Source: Limnoperna fortunei (Eukaryota > Mollusca > Bivalvia > Mytilida > Modiolidae). Taken from it: 64,000 bases of DNA. The stretch is taken from the NCBI GenBank assembly GCA_944474755.1, contig OX104123.1:65031898-65095897 (forward strand). The letters are read 5' to 3'. Position numbers and translations under genes: made by a program. Shown piece by piece: positions 1 to 11,290 of this stretch (position 1 is the first letter of the stretch; each line of letters starts with the position of its first letter). The notes beneath the pieces were generated by a model. That model was given only the letters and a program-made list of their open reading frames with translations, was not told the DNA's origin and did no database searches.

Positions 1-1110
1 TTAGATGTATCGTAGTGCACAGTATTTTCTTGGAAAAACCCTACCCGTTGTGTCGAACTGAAACGAACCAAGAACATTTCCAAATGAAAACAAAGACTAA
101 AAAGATAGGAAATACATTAAAGCAGAGAATAATATAATCTAAATGAACTTTACAGTAACCTGTGGTTAAACATAAAAGTAACTGTTTGGTCAAGTTGCAA
201 CTTTAACGCGTAAACAAATCAACTCATTAGTACATTAAATGTGAAGTTGTGAATTCTTCTTGTACCACTAATAGAATTTGCGTGACTAAAATAACCACAA
301 ATAGCCGAGTTCAAAACAATCAAAAGTCCAAGCATTAAATTATACGGCCAGACAAAAAGAGAGCATACGTGAAATAGTCCTAAACGTGATGTATATAATA
401 GCATGTTGCAGGTTCAAATGACAGTACTGAGACATGTATATTACAGACATAACATTAGCTAGTAGATTAAGATAATGTGTTTGTCCGTGAAGTGTCCAGA
501 TTTATAATAGGTGAAGATAAATGTTGGTAACATGTTCAACAGTTTATCGGTAATGTTTACGAAAAATCGCAATGACGTATAGTGTTGTACTCGTTTATAA
601 ATATGGTGGATCTTTATCTGTTACGTATCGATTGATCGTTATAAAATACCAATATGAAGGCCCACCATGTACAACACCAATCCATACGTTATTAGGCAAT
701 TTTCAGGCGTTGTTCGGCATACAATGTAGGTTCTTGGCGTTATTTAAGTTTTTCCATCTAACTCCCCGACAAGTGTTTATACGGAAATGTACAAATATTC
801 AGTCTCGTTTTATAGTGTATTATTAAACCATTTTAAGACAAACCAGTTAACATTCATACATTTGTTTTAATGATTTTTGAAACAACAAAACCAAACGCGG
901 CCGTGAATAATTTTTAAATATTAAAACAAAAGAACTCATTCATTTATATATTTGTGTGGTTGGAAAAGGAAGGTACTCCGGAACAGGTTGTGTTGCGCGA
1001 TAGCTATGATTGTTTTAAACAGTTTTATGATGTTTTGTAAACTATGCACAATTAAAAATAAGGTTACTGCAAAACAACCTTTAAGACACATTTTACACTG
1101 AAGAGCGTTT
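1..1110. other. No feature seen
   Basis: AT-rich, both strands full of stops; the short ORFs at 219-404 and 572-826 have no protein-like pattern. May belong to intron 1 of copy 1. Confidence 0.5.
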
Positions 1111-1364
1111 GTTACGCGGTGGCAAAGTGGTTAAGGTAATTAGTCTACTATTGATCACGCGGTCTGTCAACACTGATTGCCGGTTCCGTTCTCACTGCAG
1201 GCGACTCCAATCTTAATTGACATGGATTGTCCGTTTTCCTACCGCAGGTCGGGGGTTCTCTTAGGGTACTCGAGTTTCCTCCCCCAATAAAAACTGGATG
1301 CCATGATATAGCTGAAAAATTGCTGAAAGTGGCTTTAAAACACCATTCAAAAATACAATCAAAC
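1111..1364 (+). mobile_element. tRNA-derived SINE
   Basis: The head resembles tRNA A and B boxes (ggcaaagtggttaaggta, then ggttccgttctcactg). The body contains gactccaatcttaatt, and the tail (ggatgccatgatatagctga ... attgctgaaagtggctttaaaacaccattcaa) recurs at 7.65-7.90 kb. This is typical of bivalve SINEs. Confidence 0.7.
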
Positions 1365-2880
1365 GTATGTTACAATACGCATGAGTGAAAGGTTGATATT
1401 ATGACGTCATTTTAAAATTATTTTATCTCGATTTTATTAAATGTACATACACAAAATTAGTAAAACACGAAAGGTAACCTTTTCAAAGTCAAATAATTTG
1501 TTAACTACTTGCTAGATTAGTCAGATGTATCATTTTCTACTCTGAAGACACAGTCTTTTTTCTGATTTATTTAAAAGTGCAGATTTCCGTGTCAAAACAT
1601 CCTTTATTTCAGTATAAACGTGCTACTGTATATGATTGCCCTTAAACTCTGAATATTGTAACGGTCATTTGTTTAATTGTCTCTGTTTAGTATATATTTA
1701 CACTGACCCTATCAGTAATTAAACTCTAAAGATTTTCTCATGCATATTTATAATGTCGTTAATCGTTTTCGGCATCCGGCACAACACGATTACAACAATA
1801 CATGACCAGTAATATTACCTCACTGGCCCAAAATGTACAATTTTATTTGTTTAGCGTATGTTCTACTACCTCAACACCACGTTTGTATGTCGATCTGATT
1901 CGTCCATAGCGCTTTTGTGTTTTTCTTATACCAGGAGGTTTCGACATCAAGAGAGTTTTCAAATAGCCTAAAAAAACTTCATGAGCACTATTTATACAAA
2001 GGATATGCAACAAAACCAATTAAATATATGACCACTCATTAATTTTAAGTTTAATATACAGTATGCATTGTCAGCATTCATTATTCTGAAGTATCTTTCC
2101 TGTGATTTTTTGCCAGTAATTTCTGTTTATTGTCGATACCGTAGCTGAAAATATATCGCATCTAAGCAATAATTCTACCCAGTCAGTCGGAAAGTCTTGT
2201 TAACGGATTACTTCGACGCTTTTCAAGTACAGTAACGTTCTACGTACATTTGCAAGAAGTGTATTGGACATTTTTGTGGGAATCGACTTTTTTTACTGAT
2301 TAGTTACTTTAAAATACACGTAAGATGTTGTAAAGCAACAAGAAAAGCACTAGACATTTAAAGAAGCGTTTTCACTAATATCTTTGCTTAAGCACTACTG
2401 TTACAGTTCCTATGTGAAGATTTAAATTCTAACAATGTTGCTGTTAAGTTTTAGTGACTAAAATTCCAGTAGGATGTAACAGTTGGTTTATTATATATTG
2501 CTCCCGCGTAGAATGTTTTATACCAGGTCATAACCCTAATTATTAGTTTATTGTAACGCAGAATTATTATGAAGTTTTTTTTTTAAATAATTGATTGAAT
2601 GGGTCCAGCGAGACGTATTTCAGCTGTATTAATGACGAGAAATAATTAAAGGGAAAAAAGATGGGTCAACGGGAAAAAATGGTGTGCAACAGGAAAGATA
2701 TAGAGCTTTGCGTTGGGACGAAATTTACAAAGATGTCTTTATTAAGCAATTCACTTTATTACCTATACAAAGAGACATAACTCAGTCCTGACGTGATTAC
2801 GCAGTTAATTGACTGGTAGATACATAGGAAACAAGGACATATTTCTGAAGTACATTGTATAATGTCAACACTTTCAACAG
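1365..2880. other. Probable end of copy 1 intron 1, no feature seen
   Basis: AT-rich sequence without exon-like or repeat structure by eye, ending in the T/C-rich acceptor of exon 2. Exon 1 of the SDR gene was specifically looked for here and not found. Confidence 0.5.
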
Positions 2881-2978
2881 GCATTGGTCGATGTATAACA
2901 CTGAAGCTAGCATCTCTTGGAGCCAAAGTGTTTGCTCTAAGCCGCACAAAAGAGGATCTTGTAAGCCTAAAGAATGAG
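2881..2978 (+). CDS. DCXR-like copy 1, exon 2
   Basis: 98 nt, flanked by ttcaacag and gtaatg. Supplies the last two bases of a split Gly codon, then 32 codons starting GIGRCITLKLASLGAK and ending LVSLKNE. Same length and phase as exon 2 of copy 2. Confidence 0.88.
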
Positions 2979-5900
2979 GTAATGACTGTTGTATGAATTG
3001 ACTATTTACTAATTGTTATTGTTTTAGTTTACGAGTTGTTACGAGTTGTTATTCGTTTAAATCTTAAATTGTGCTCACCGAAATTTGTGTAGAAGGTTGG
3101 TTGTTGGTTACTTAACATTCGGCAATCGGTATTGTGGCTGTATTAAAAACACCTAAACACTAAAACATCAATTGTAAGTAAGAGATGAACAAACGTACAT
3201 AAACGGTTTGTCTTCTTCGAAAGTGTTAACAGCGGTAGCTATTATTCATTTATGTATGGCACGTCTTTAAGTTTGTATCAGTAGGTGTAATCTAACTTGG
3301 TATTTTGAAGCATCAACTGATTGATGACGTCACAATGACCTACATGCATTCTTCCGCAAACAATAGGCGACAACGCTTAATATTGTAAGATGTATATATT
3401 GTTTGATCGCGTATAAAATATTGTTCTTGAAATGTCTTCTTATAATATTACATTTACAAAATAAGAATTGTTTTGAATTGTTTGGTTAGATCGTTGAATA
3501 TAGAAGACTTTTAATCGATTTAGGCATCGCCGGTTTTTTGCGAAGTCCAACGCAAAGTCTTATATATAACCAAATAAAAATAAATACTTAAATAAAACAT
3601 TAAACAGATATTTATCGTATTTGAGTTGATGAAAGTTACTGGTATCTTTTACTTTCTGGTTTGTCAAAGCTGGAGTTGCAAGTTTAAGCCCCAAAAAGGT
3701 TCGCAGAGGTTAATTTTAACCGTATTTGACAATGATTGCCATGTTTCATGTGTGATGTACAGCTAAAAGATTTAAAACGATATTTTATACTGTAATATGT
3801 ATCAAATACAATAGTATCTTTTTTTGTTAGAATCCTTTGATAGAGACCAGATGTTTAGACCTCGGAGACTGGAACAACACTAGAAGTGTGGTAGAAAAAT
3901 TAGGACCCATCGACCTTCTTGTGAACAATGCAGCTATAATCGCCTTAAATTCATGCTTAGATGTCAGCGAGAAGGATATAGACACGTATGTTGGATATTG
4001 TTATGGACAAACCATTTTCGTTTAGCTTAAAAATCTGTAATTTTCACTAAAACACATTGTTATATATATTAAAAAGCGCATAAAAACAATTCCCAATAAG
4101 AATCCAAAAACGCTTTATAAACAGAAGCACGCGGTTTAGAATCATACCGATAAAATGGTTGGTGATATAACACATAATATGTGTACAGCAATTTATAACA
4201 TGTACTATCACGTCTTTTAAACAACAAAGATTTGTTTGCAGGTAGTCATAGCAAATACGGTTGTGTATCTATAATTATTCAAAATCAGAATATTTATAAT
4301 TTAAATGCAGACAAATCTAAAAATAAAATACGATACATATCAAGCATTTTCTTAAAATAAATATGTTATTAACAACAGCTTTGTATATTTTTACATTATG
4401 CATTTTGAATAGTTATTGTCCGTTTCTATAGAAAGCCAAAAATTTACATAGGATGAATGTCATGTACTAATAAGCAGATTCATTGACAAGTAAAAACTGT
4501 CAGTACGGTCATCTTTTGACATCAATATTATCAATCGTAACTATTAACCCAATTATGCTAAATGCTCAAATTTGCCAGCTGTACAGCAGTCTTTGTAAAT
4601 TATTTCCCCGAAATGAACTGCACATTTGTAGCTCTAATTTCCCTAAGGGCCAAATTTGGAGGTTACACAGTCCTCAACTATATAGTTGTTACAGACACTC
4701 CAAGTGGCTTAGAGGTAGCTCTCGTATTGGGTGTATCAGGTCATAATACGTAAAGTCTGATCCCGAACCGTGATGAGTGACGCCTTTGTAGAGATCAAAG
4801 CATATCTTTGACCATATCAAAGCCATGCTTTACAATATTATAACTTCTTTTCAATTTGTATTGCATTAAATATATTGAGGTCTATTAGGCAATGTACTTG
4901 TCTTAAAATCAATACCATGTAGGTTTAACTTACAAGGGACATTCCTTCAAAATCAATGCCATGCAGGTCTAACATACAAGGAACATTTCTTCAAAATCAA
5001 TATCATGCAGGTCTAACTTACAAGGAAGATTTCTTCAAAATCAATACCATGTAGGTCTAAAACTGTACATGTTTTCAAATCAATATCATGCAGGTCTAAC
5101 TAACAATGTACATGTCTTAAAATCAATACAATGTACCATGTAGGTCTAACAATGTACATGTCTTTAAATTAATACAATGCTGGTCTTACTAACAATGTGA
5201 ATGTCTACAAAATCAATATGATGCAGGCTGACTAACAATGTACATGTCTACAAAATCAATACGGTTTTGTATAGCCTCAAATACTATTAAGACAGAGTTA
5301 ACAATGTTTTGATTTTGAGTTCTTTTTATTTTAGGCATTTCGATGTGAACTTTAAAGCAGCTTTAAACGTTTCTCAGGTAACGGCTATAGTATATGTAAT
5401 AATAAAGATATATCATGGTAATTTACAAAGAACAACACAATCGTGCATACTCCGCTTGCTCCCATTAAAATAGAATACGAAAAGTATAATTGCAGTTTAT
5501 TCTTTCGATGATGTATCGCGTCGTTAAATTCAAAGGAAGTAAATAAATATTCATTATTATATAGATAGAGATGAAATATCGAATTTTCCAAGTGACAGAA
5601 ATCACGGTAAATCACATGTGAAAATTATCGTTTATTTTCACTCTCGGGTTTTTTCCCGCCAAAACGTCACAATGGTTTTGTACTATACAGATATTCATCT
5701 GCCGTTCATAAAATTTTGGATTAAGCATGAAAATTTTACGAAAACAATTTTGATCTATATAATAAATAGGATAATCAATTAGGCATCGTGAATATCCAAA
5801 ATATGATCACTCGTGCCGCATAAAGCATCAGATTAAACTCGTGCGCGGATCAAGTTCCGCGCACTCGTTTAATCAGATGCGTTATGCGGCACTCATGATC

Positions 5901-8900
5901 ACATTTTGGATATTCACTCCGCCCAATTAATTATCCTATAATTATTGTAATACGTTTTAACGTCATGTATTGTTGTTTATGTTTATGTAGTGGGTTTATT
6001 TTTATGTAGTGGGTTTATTCTACTCTAACCAGTTTTTCGCTTGACCTTGGAGTCCAGTATTTATAAGGGATGAAAAAACTTGTAAGAAAACTGGAACACC
6101 TAGTCAAATAAATTTGGTGTCAAAAGCACCATGATCAAAGACACCACCTCAGTGTTGACGGGTCAGTTTTCAACAACATATGAATAACTACTTGATTAAC
6201 TGGCCTCCTAGGTTCCTAATTCTACAGCTTAAAATTATAATCTATATTAGCTAAAAGATCAAACTACTTTTAAATTCATACTTAGAAATACGTTTAATTA
6301 CTTGGTCGAGATCACTTCTGGTTGAGGTTTTAAACAAAATTTATTTTTTGATAAATAAAGTTCACGCATTTTTTGGATACATGACGATGACCAAACTATT
6401 TTTTGAGAAACCAATGTAAACAAAGATGGCAGCATTCAATAGCGACAACGGTTGCAAATTATTTGTATGATAAATCAATGATTCGTTAAATTTAAAACAA
6501 AATTTAAATGTAACGAAAATAAAGTTAAAGATAAGTTAAAACTTGTTGTATGTATTAAAATCTAAAGATGGTTTATGAATAACATGTGTTACGTAAAATT
6601 CAACAAAATATTCATACGTTAGGTCGACGATCGCTGCTACATGTACCATAATAAAAAAGAAACATGGAATACTTAATAGGAAAAATGTTTCTTAAGTAAC
6701 ATCTATGCTAGAGAGTGCTTGTATCAACCACACTGACCGCGAAATAGTCTTAATTGGGAACACTCCCGGTGGTCCTAGATTATAGACTCTTTAAATACAA
6801 TGTTTATAATAATATCTACTATAGTAAATGCCACTCACCTTTTAAAAAAGTTTTGGTTGCATTTTTGTATTATTACGTATTTTAACTTTTTTATTACAAA
6901 AATCTAGTAGAAATTTTTTTAGATACAATCGTCCTTGACTTTTGCTACGGGAATTTTACATTGTAAGTCAGCCATTTGTGTTTCTAAAGGGACCTTGCGG
7001 TGTTTACAAATGTTCGTCTGCTTTCGTGGCGTTCAAGGATATTCGGATAATCCGTGACACTTTTCCCGACTTAACTGCAGACGACATTACCTCAAGGATT
7101 TCGAACAGGCAAAAACAATCGATTGTTTCGAACGCACACTTCCGTTCTAATTTAGATAAAATTTTACTAAAACGGTTGATCGTAGAAAAATGAAAAAAAT
7201 ACGCTATATTTTAATTAGCTGAATATCCTGAGGAAATAATTGTTGATTTCAGAAAGGACCATTCTTGATCTAGAAAAGGAGCATAAAACCATAGGCTGTC
7301 ACACAAAAAACCCTCAACACAATTGTTTCATTTGTAGTATAGTAGCACTTGTACTTAACATAACATGAGGTTTGTTACATCATTGAAAAGTCATCGACAA
7401 TCATGTTACAATTGAAAGGTAGCATGCAGCGATTCCAGTGAAATGGGAGGATTTAAGACATTCAAGTAGGCAGGAAATTTATAGCTATATCTATATATAC
7501 AACCAACTGAGGTAACTGGTAAATATTTGGATAACAAGATGGGTATTTTACACAGACCCTGGTTTCATTCTATACAGTACGACAAACTTGAAATTTTGAA
7601 CTTTCTCTTAGTTGGTATCTTGTTGACAATATTACAATGATAGTGAAATAAGGGCATTCGTGGTAAGGGTAGTTCGTCTACTCACGTAGTCTGTCAAAAC
7701 TGCGCTTGTTGGTTCGAGTCTCATAGCGGACAGATAGCGCTCGACTCCAATCTTAATAGGCAAGGATTACCAGTTTTCCTACCAAAGTTCGGAGTTTTTT
7801 TTTCTGGTTACATCGCTTTCTCTCCCAAAAACCCTGGATGCCATGTTATAGCTGAAAAATTGCTTAACGTGGCGTTGAACATCATTCAGACAAACAAATT
7901 GACAGTAAAATATGTAAACAATTGATTTCTTTTCTTTTGATGCTGCAGGTTGTAGCAAGGGGTATCATTTCTCGAGGAGGTAGTGGCGCCATTGTCAATA
8001 TTTCAAGTATTTCTGGAATCCTTGCTACACCTTCATATCCTATTTACTGCACAACAAAAGCTGCAATGGACATGTTGACAAAGTGTATGGCATGTGAGTT
8101 AGCAAAGCAGAAGGTGAGACAGATTTTGTTTAGTAAACACATTTTACCTCGGGTATACTACGACTATCACATGGGTCAGCGGTAGATATAAGAATATAAT
8201 ACGGAATATAATTATATAAATATAATAAATGATATATTTTAGAGTTTGCCGTGACCTATTCGTACTACCTCTGTATACCTATAAATTGCAAGTAAAAATT
8301 TACTGCACGGTCTTTCCTTTTTTCTTTTCTTTTCCTAATCAGGGCATCAGAGGCCGAGTGGTTTAGGTATTAAGTCATCTGCTTGACCACATGGCCTCGA
8401 AGCACTGATGTTGCGAATCGAGGTGTGCTCGATGTCTTCACCAAATAAAAACCGTACGCCATCATAAAATAAATTGCTGAAACTTGATTTAAAGAATAAT
8501 AAATGATTGGTTAGATGTTTGCTTAATGTCAAACGAGCAGTATTTCAGTATATTCAGGACGAGAATAAGTTAACAAGCAAATAAACCCAACTTCAACTAC
8601 TAAGCTACGCGGGCGAGCTTTCCGTATTATGACCTGACAACATCAAACGACATGGTTTTACGAGATGTCAAATACGTACCGTCTAGTTATGTGTCTACAA
8701 ACTACAATTCAGTTTCGGTTTGCAGGAGTTATACACAAAGCTTGCTACATAAACTAGCGGGGGACTACAATTTATTCCGAGTGTTAAAACCTGTCATTTG
8801 TTGAATCTGTTCAATTACTTGGTTTTTGGCGACAAAATATTCAATAAACGGTCTAAATTCAACAAGAATATACTGCAATTTAGCATTTATTTATATAAAA

Positions 8901-9326
8901 TTTACTGTTTACAGATCCGTGTAAATAGTTGTAATCCGACTGGCTTATTGACGCCTATGGGAATGAATCTGTGGGACACACAGGACAAAATGGATGATTT
9001 TACTTCTCGTATTCCAATGGGACGATTTGCAGGTATGACTTTGTAGTGGTAATGGTTTTTCGGTAAATCGTCATTCACCCCAAATTGATCAGCTAACGGG
9101 TACTAGAAAATTGATATTATGACCTATATGTATGGCTTTTGTCAAAAATCAGGTAAGGTGCATTCCTACTTCCTAGATACTAACAAATGCACTTCTATTC
9201 ATTTCAGAACCGGAAGAAGTTGCTAACACAACTGCTTTCCTGCTCAGTGACTATGCATCAATGATTACTGGCGCTTTGGTACCAGTAGACGGAGGGCATA
9301 TCATTCATATGGCCACAACAGTTTAA
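2881..9326 (+). CDS. Dicarbonyl/L-xylulose reductase-like SDR, copy 1 (exons 2-7; exon 1 outside window)
   Basis: Classical short-chain dehydrogenase/reductase. The family member it most resembles, DCXR, uses NADPH to reduce L-xylulose and alpha-dicarbonyls in the cytosol (uronate cycle, carbonyl detoxification). Six exons: 2881-2978, 3831-3985, 5335-5377, 7949-8113, 8915-9032, 9208-9326. All have AG/GT borders, the frame is continuous, and they encode residues 19-249 in copy-2 numbering. Visible motifs are GIGRC (end of the Rossmann glycine loop), ALSR (the Arg expected to bind the NADPH 2'-phosphate), Asn107 in FDVNF, Ser136 in NISSISG, Tyr149/Lys153 in YCTTK, and GALVPVDGGH near the end. 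The strongly conserved NNAG motif reads NNAA here (residues 82-85). No exon 1 was found in the 2.88 kb upstream; first introns of the other copies are 3.5-4.3 kb, so it probably lies off the left edge. Substrate is inferred from family resemblance only; other carbonyl reductases of the SDR family remain possible. Confidence 0.85.
3831..3985 (+). CDS. DCXR-like copy 1, exon 3
   Basis: 155 nt after a T-rich tract ending ttgttag, donor gtatgt. Starts NPLIETRCLDLGDWNN and contains LLVNNAAII, where the family normally has NNAG. Ends two bases into a codon completed by exon 4. Confidence 0.9.
4680..4810 (+). repeat. Interspersed repeat fragment (family shared with 10.93 kb)
   Basis: gtcataatacgtaaagtctg ... 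gatgagtgacg matches gtcataatacggtaaaccct ... ggatgacg at 11.07-11.11 kb. Preceded by a tRNA-like aagtggcttagaggtagctc. Lies in intron 3 of copy 1. Confidence 0.5.
4895..5275 (+). repeat. Degenerate minisatellite, ~45-50-bp unit
   Basis: About eight imperfect units built on aaaatcaataccatgcaggt, ctaacttacaa and ggaacatt. It occupies intron 3 of copy 1 just before the 43-nt exon 4, and is absent from the same intron of copy 2. Confidence 0.8.
5335..5377 (+). CDS. DCXR-like copy 1, exon 4
   Basis: 43-nt micro-exon between ttttag and gtaacg. Encodes HFDVNFKAALNVSQ after the split codon and carries the structural/catalytic Asn107 of the SDR tetrad. Too short to be seen as an ORF; identified by homology to copy 2. 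Confidence 0.88.
5766..5939. repeat. Large palindrome (84-bp arms), MITE-like
   Basis: Left arm 5766-5849 and right arm 5856-5939 are reverse complements with few mismatches, separated by 6 nt (tcaagt). The centre is GC-rich (gtgcgcgga/tccgcgcac) and the ends read ataggataatcaatt/aattaattatcctat. Lies in intron 4 of copy 1. Confidence 0.85.
6935..7185 (+). repeat. Interspersed ~250-bp repeat, copy a
   Basis: Shares ctacgggaattttacat, gtcagccattt, tttctaaagggacct, cgtctgctttcgtg, ttaactgcagacga and aaggatttcga in the same order with 23855-24105. An open frame crosses this copy but is broken in the other, so coding is doubtful. Confidence 0.65.
7650..7900 (+). mobile_element. tRNA-derived SINE (intron 4 of copy 1)
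   Basis: B-box-like ggttcgagtctcat, body gactccaatcttaat and tail (ggatgccatgttatagctga ... attgcttaacgtggcgttgaacatcattcaga) match the SINE at 1.1 kb in order and orientation. It ends 48 bases before exon 5. Confidence 0.75.
7949..8113 (+). CDS. DCXR-like copy 1, exon 5
   Basis: 165 nt (55 whole codons) between gctgcag and gtgaga. Carries the catalytic core: Ser136 in IVNISSISG and Tyr149-x3-Lys153 in YCTTKAAMDMLTK. Confidence 0.92.
8341..8507 (+). mobile_element. SINE with shortened body (intron 5 of copy 1)
   Basis: Ser-tRNA-like head (aggccgagtggtttaggta, cgaatcgaggtg) followed by a tail related to the other SINEs (aataaaaaccgtacgccat, aaattgctgaaacttg). No intact tRNA cloverleaf with a 3' end was seen, so not called a tRNA gene. 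Confidence 0.55.
8915..9032 (+). CDS. DCXR-like copy 1, exon 6
   Basis: 118 nt between tttacag and gtatga. Encodes IRVNSCNPTGLLTPMG (cofactor/substrate loop, compare the NPG/NPT motif of SDRs) and FTSRIPMGRFA. About 15 differences from copy 2 in 118 nt by eye. Confidence 0.92.
9208..9326 (+). CDS. DCXR-like copy 1, exon 7 with stop
   Basis: 119 nt after atttcag, ending in TAA at 9324-9326. Encodes EPEEVANTTAFLLSDYAS followed by MITGALVPVDGGH. The last residues are HMATTV, unlike the WAC ending of vertebrate DCXR. Confidence 0.92.
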
Positions 9327-9950
9327 TATGTATCAATCCTTGAAATTTGCAACGAAGCACTATTCAAGAGGGATTGTCGTGTGTTTTTGTTTAAAACATA
9401 AGAATATATATAAAATACATGTATTTTAATAAAAACTGTATGTTACAGCACATTTATATATCCTGCAATTATAACATTTGCTGTATAATAAAGGTCGCCG
9501 AATTTATTTTTATTTTTCAGCACAAGCGCGCTTGCATATTATTCTGAATTTGCAATTTTTATGCTAGACCACCCATTTACGAAACTACTTTTCACATTAT
9601 GTGGTCTGGAGATGGAGGAATGTACACAGAACTGTAACTATTGAAAACAACTAGCGGCTGGTTTTAATAAATAGTATTTTTACTGTTCTAAATAACAAGC
9701 AACACAATCTTGATAAAAGCAAAAATTAATGAAAATCTTACAATTATTCATTTTATACACATGTGATATTAAAAGTATTCCAGGAAATGAATGAAGATGA
9801 AAAATCTAAAACCAAAATAGGTCTGTAGGCTATTAGTGAGGACAATATTTATTATACGTAACAATAAAGCATAATGGCTGTACAATCAGTTCAATGTGTC
9901 GTAAAACTACGACGGCTTATTCGCGCCAAACTAAATAAAGGGAAAAAAAA
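9327..9950. other. 3' flank of copy 1, no gene seen
   Basis: AT-rich sequence with two AATAAA motifs near its start; nothing else recognised. Confidence 0.5.
9428..9492 (+). promoter_or_regulatory. Candidate poly(A) signals of copy 1
   Basis: AATAAA at 9428-9433 and again at 9487-9492, 102 and 161 bases past the stop codon. The second sits in a short context (tataataaag) that is also found at the copy-2 candidate, suggesting a shared 3' end. Confidence 0.45.
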
Positions 9951-9954
9951 TTTA

Positions 9955-10328
9955 TTTCGTTTGTACGGTTTATTAAATCGTTTGTACGGTTTATTGAATC
10001 GCTTGTACCGTTTATTAAATCGTTTGTTCGGTTTACGAAATCGTTTGTACGGTTTATTAAATTGAATATACGATTTATTAATCCATATGTACGGTTTATT
10101 TAATCGTTTGTACGATTTATTAAATCGTTTGTACGATTTATTAAATCGTTTATAGGATTTATTAATCCGTTTGTGCGATTTATTATTCCGTTTGTACGGT
10201 TTATTAAATCGTTTGTACGGTTTATTAAATCGTTTGTACGATTTAATAATCAGTTTGTACGCTTTATTAAATGGTTTGTACAGTTGATTAAATCGATTTA
10301 ATAAAACGTACAAACGATTTAATAAAAT
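9955..10328 (+). repeat. 21-bp minisatellite with an inverted last unit
   Basis: About 16 copies of cgtttgtacggtttattaaat with point changes. At about 10295 the orientation flips (atttaataaaacgtacaaac). Because the unit is 21 bp, frames stay open: one strand would read LYGLLNR repeats, the other KPYKRFN repeats. No start context, splice or homology supports a protein. Confidence 0.92.
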
Positions 10329-10920
10329 TCAAAATTTAACTGGCATTCAAAATTTTTGTCCTTTGGAACATCTTCCCGAATTGATTGGCTGTTTTAACAA
10401 TCATCTAATCGATCAATCAATATAGTTATAGCACTGGTAACCTTTTTTTCCTCTTAATCGCTAGTAGATTTCCACCCCCTGCATCTCTAGTAGAAAGGGA
10501 CAGTATATTCAAATTTCGATAAAATCTGGCAACTGTTACGGAAACTTATTATCTAACAACGACAACACAAGACCCATAATATAATACGAACACTATTTCG
10601 GGGGTTGTATAAAATGAGCAAAAATATTATATACAGGTATGTCATGTCATGCTGACATAAATGTAAATAAAAGTAATAAAATTTTAAGCAAGCTAGGGTC
10701 ATACTATATTCTTCTTTCACATTTGTAATTGTGGCATAAAAAAATTCTCAAAGTTGCACAATCTAGATATTCACAAAAACATTATGGCTCGTATGTTGTT
10801 TTTTTTCATGTGTCCGTCCACTTTCCCATCCCAAAGTTTGTCGGGAAAACTTACTGAAACTAATAAAAGAAGACTTAATAGGTTATATGTTCTAAATATG
10901 AAGACATATTACAAGGATTT
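10329..10920. other. Intergenic, no feature seen
   Basis: AT-rich single-copy-looking DNA between the minisatellite and an interspersed repeat. Confidence 0.4.
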
Positions 10921-10929
10921 CTAATCTCA

Positions 10930-11290
10930 TACTTGGACCATACTTAGAGAATGTAACACAGTGCTCCACACGCAGAGCAGCCCAGCGCGTCCCCTGATGG
11001 CGGCTTGGGGAGACCCTTTCATTGAAGGTTGTCAGGTCACAGTACAGAAAGCTTGGTCGATTACCGTAGTCATAATACGGTAAACCCTCCCGCGGACCAC
11101 AATGGATGACGTGTTTAGAGAGTGCTCCTTGCACGATAAAGAGCCATTTTGCAGATATAGAAAAAGAGTAGGCTAATAGTAGCCGCTACAAAGGGCTAAA
11201 TTCTCCACCCTTTCCCGATATTACACACTTTTCCAGTGCAGTCAAAATTGTGTTTCGTTTGTCCCATCATAAGCCCTTTTAATATTGATT
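10930..11290 (+). repeat. Interspersed repeat, second copy at 23.14 kb
   Basis: Shares gagcagccca, agaccctttc, gataaagag, ccgctacaaa, ggctaaat, cttttccagtg and cgtcccatc-like words in order with 23140-23410. Related pieces occur at 4.68 kb and, inverted, at 45.06-45.33 kb. Its moderate G+C stands out from the AT-rich surroundings. Confidence 0.65.

Noticed and set aside
8345..8430. Possible serine tRNA gene
   Set aside because: A- and B-box-like words are present but the acceptor stem does not close and a SINE tail follows; called a SINE head.
9874..10313. Long ORFs on both strands with LYGLLNR and YKRFNKP repeats
   Set aside because: They are the translation of a 21-bp minisatellite; a period divisible by three keeps frames open without selection.
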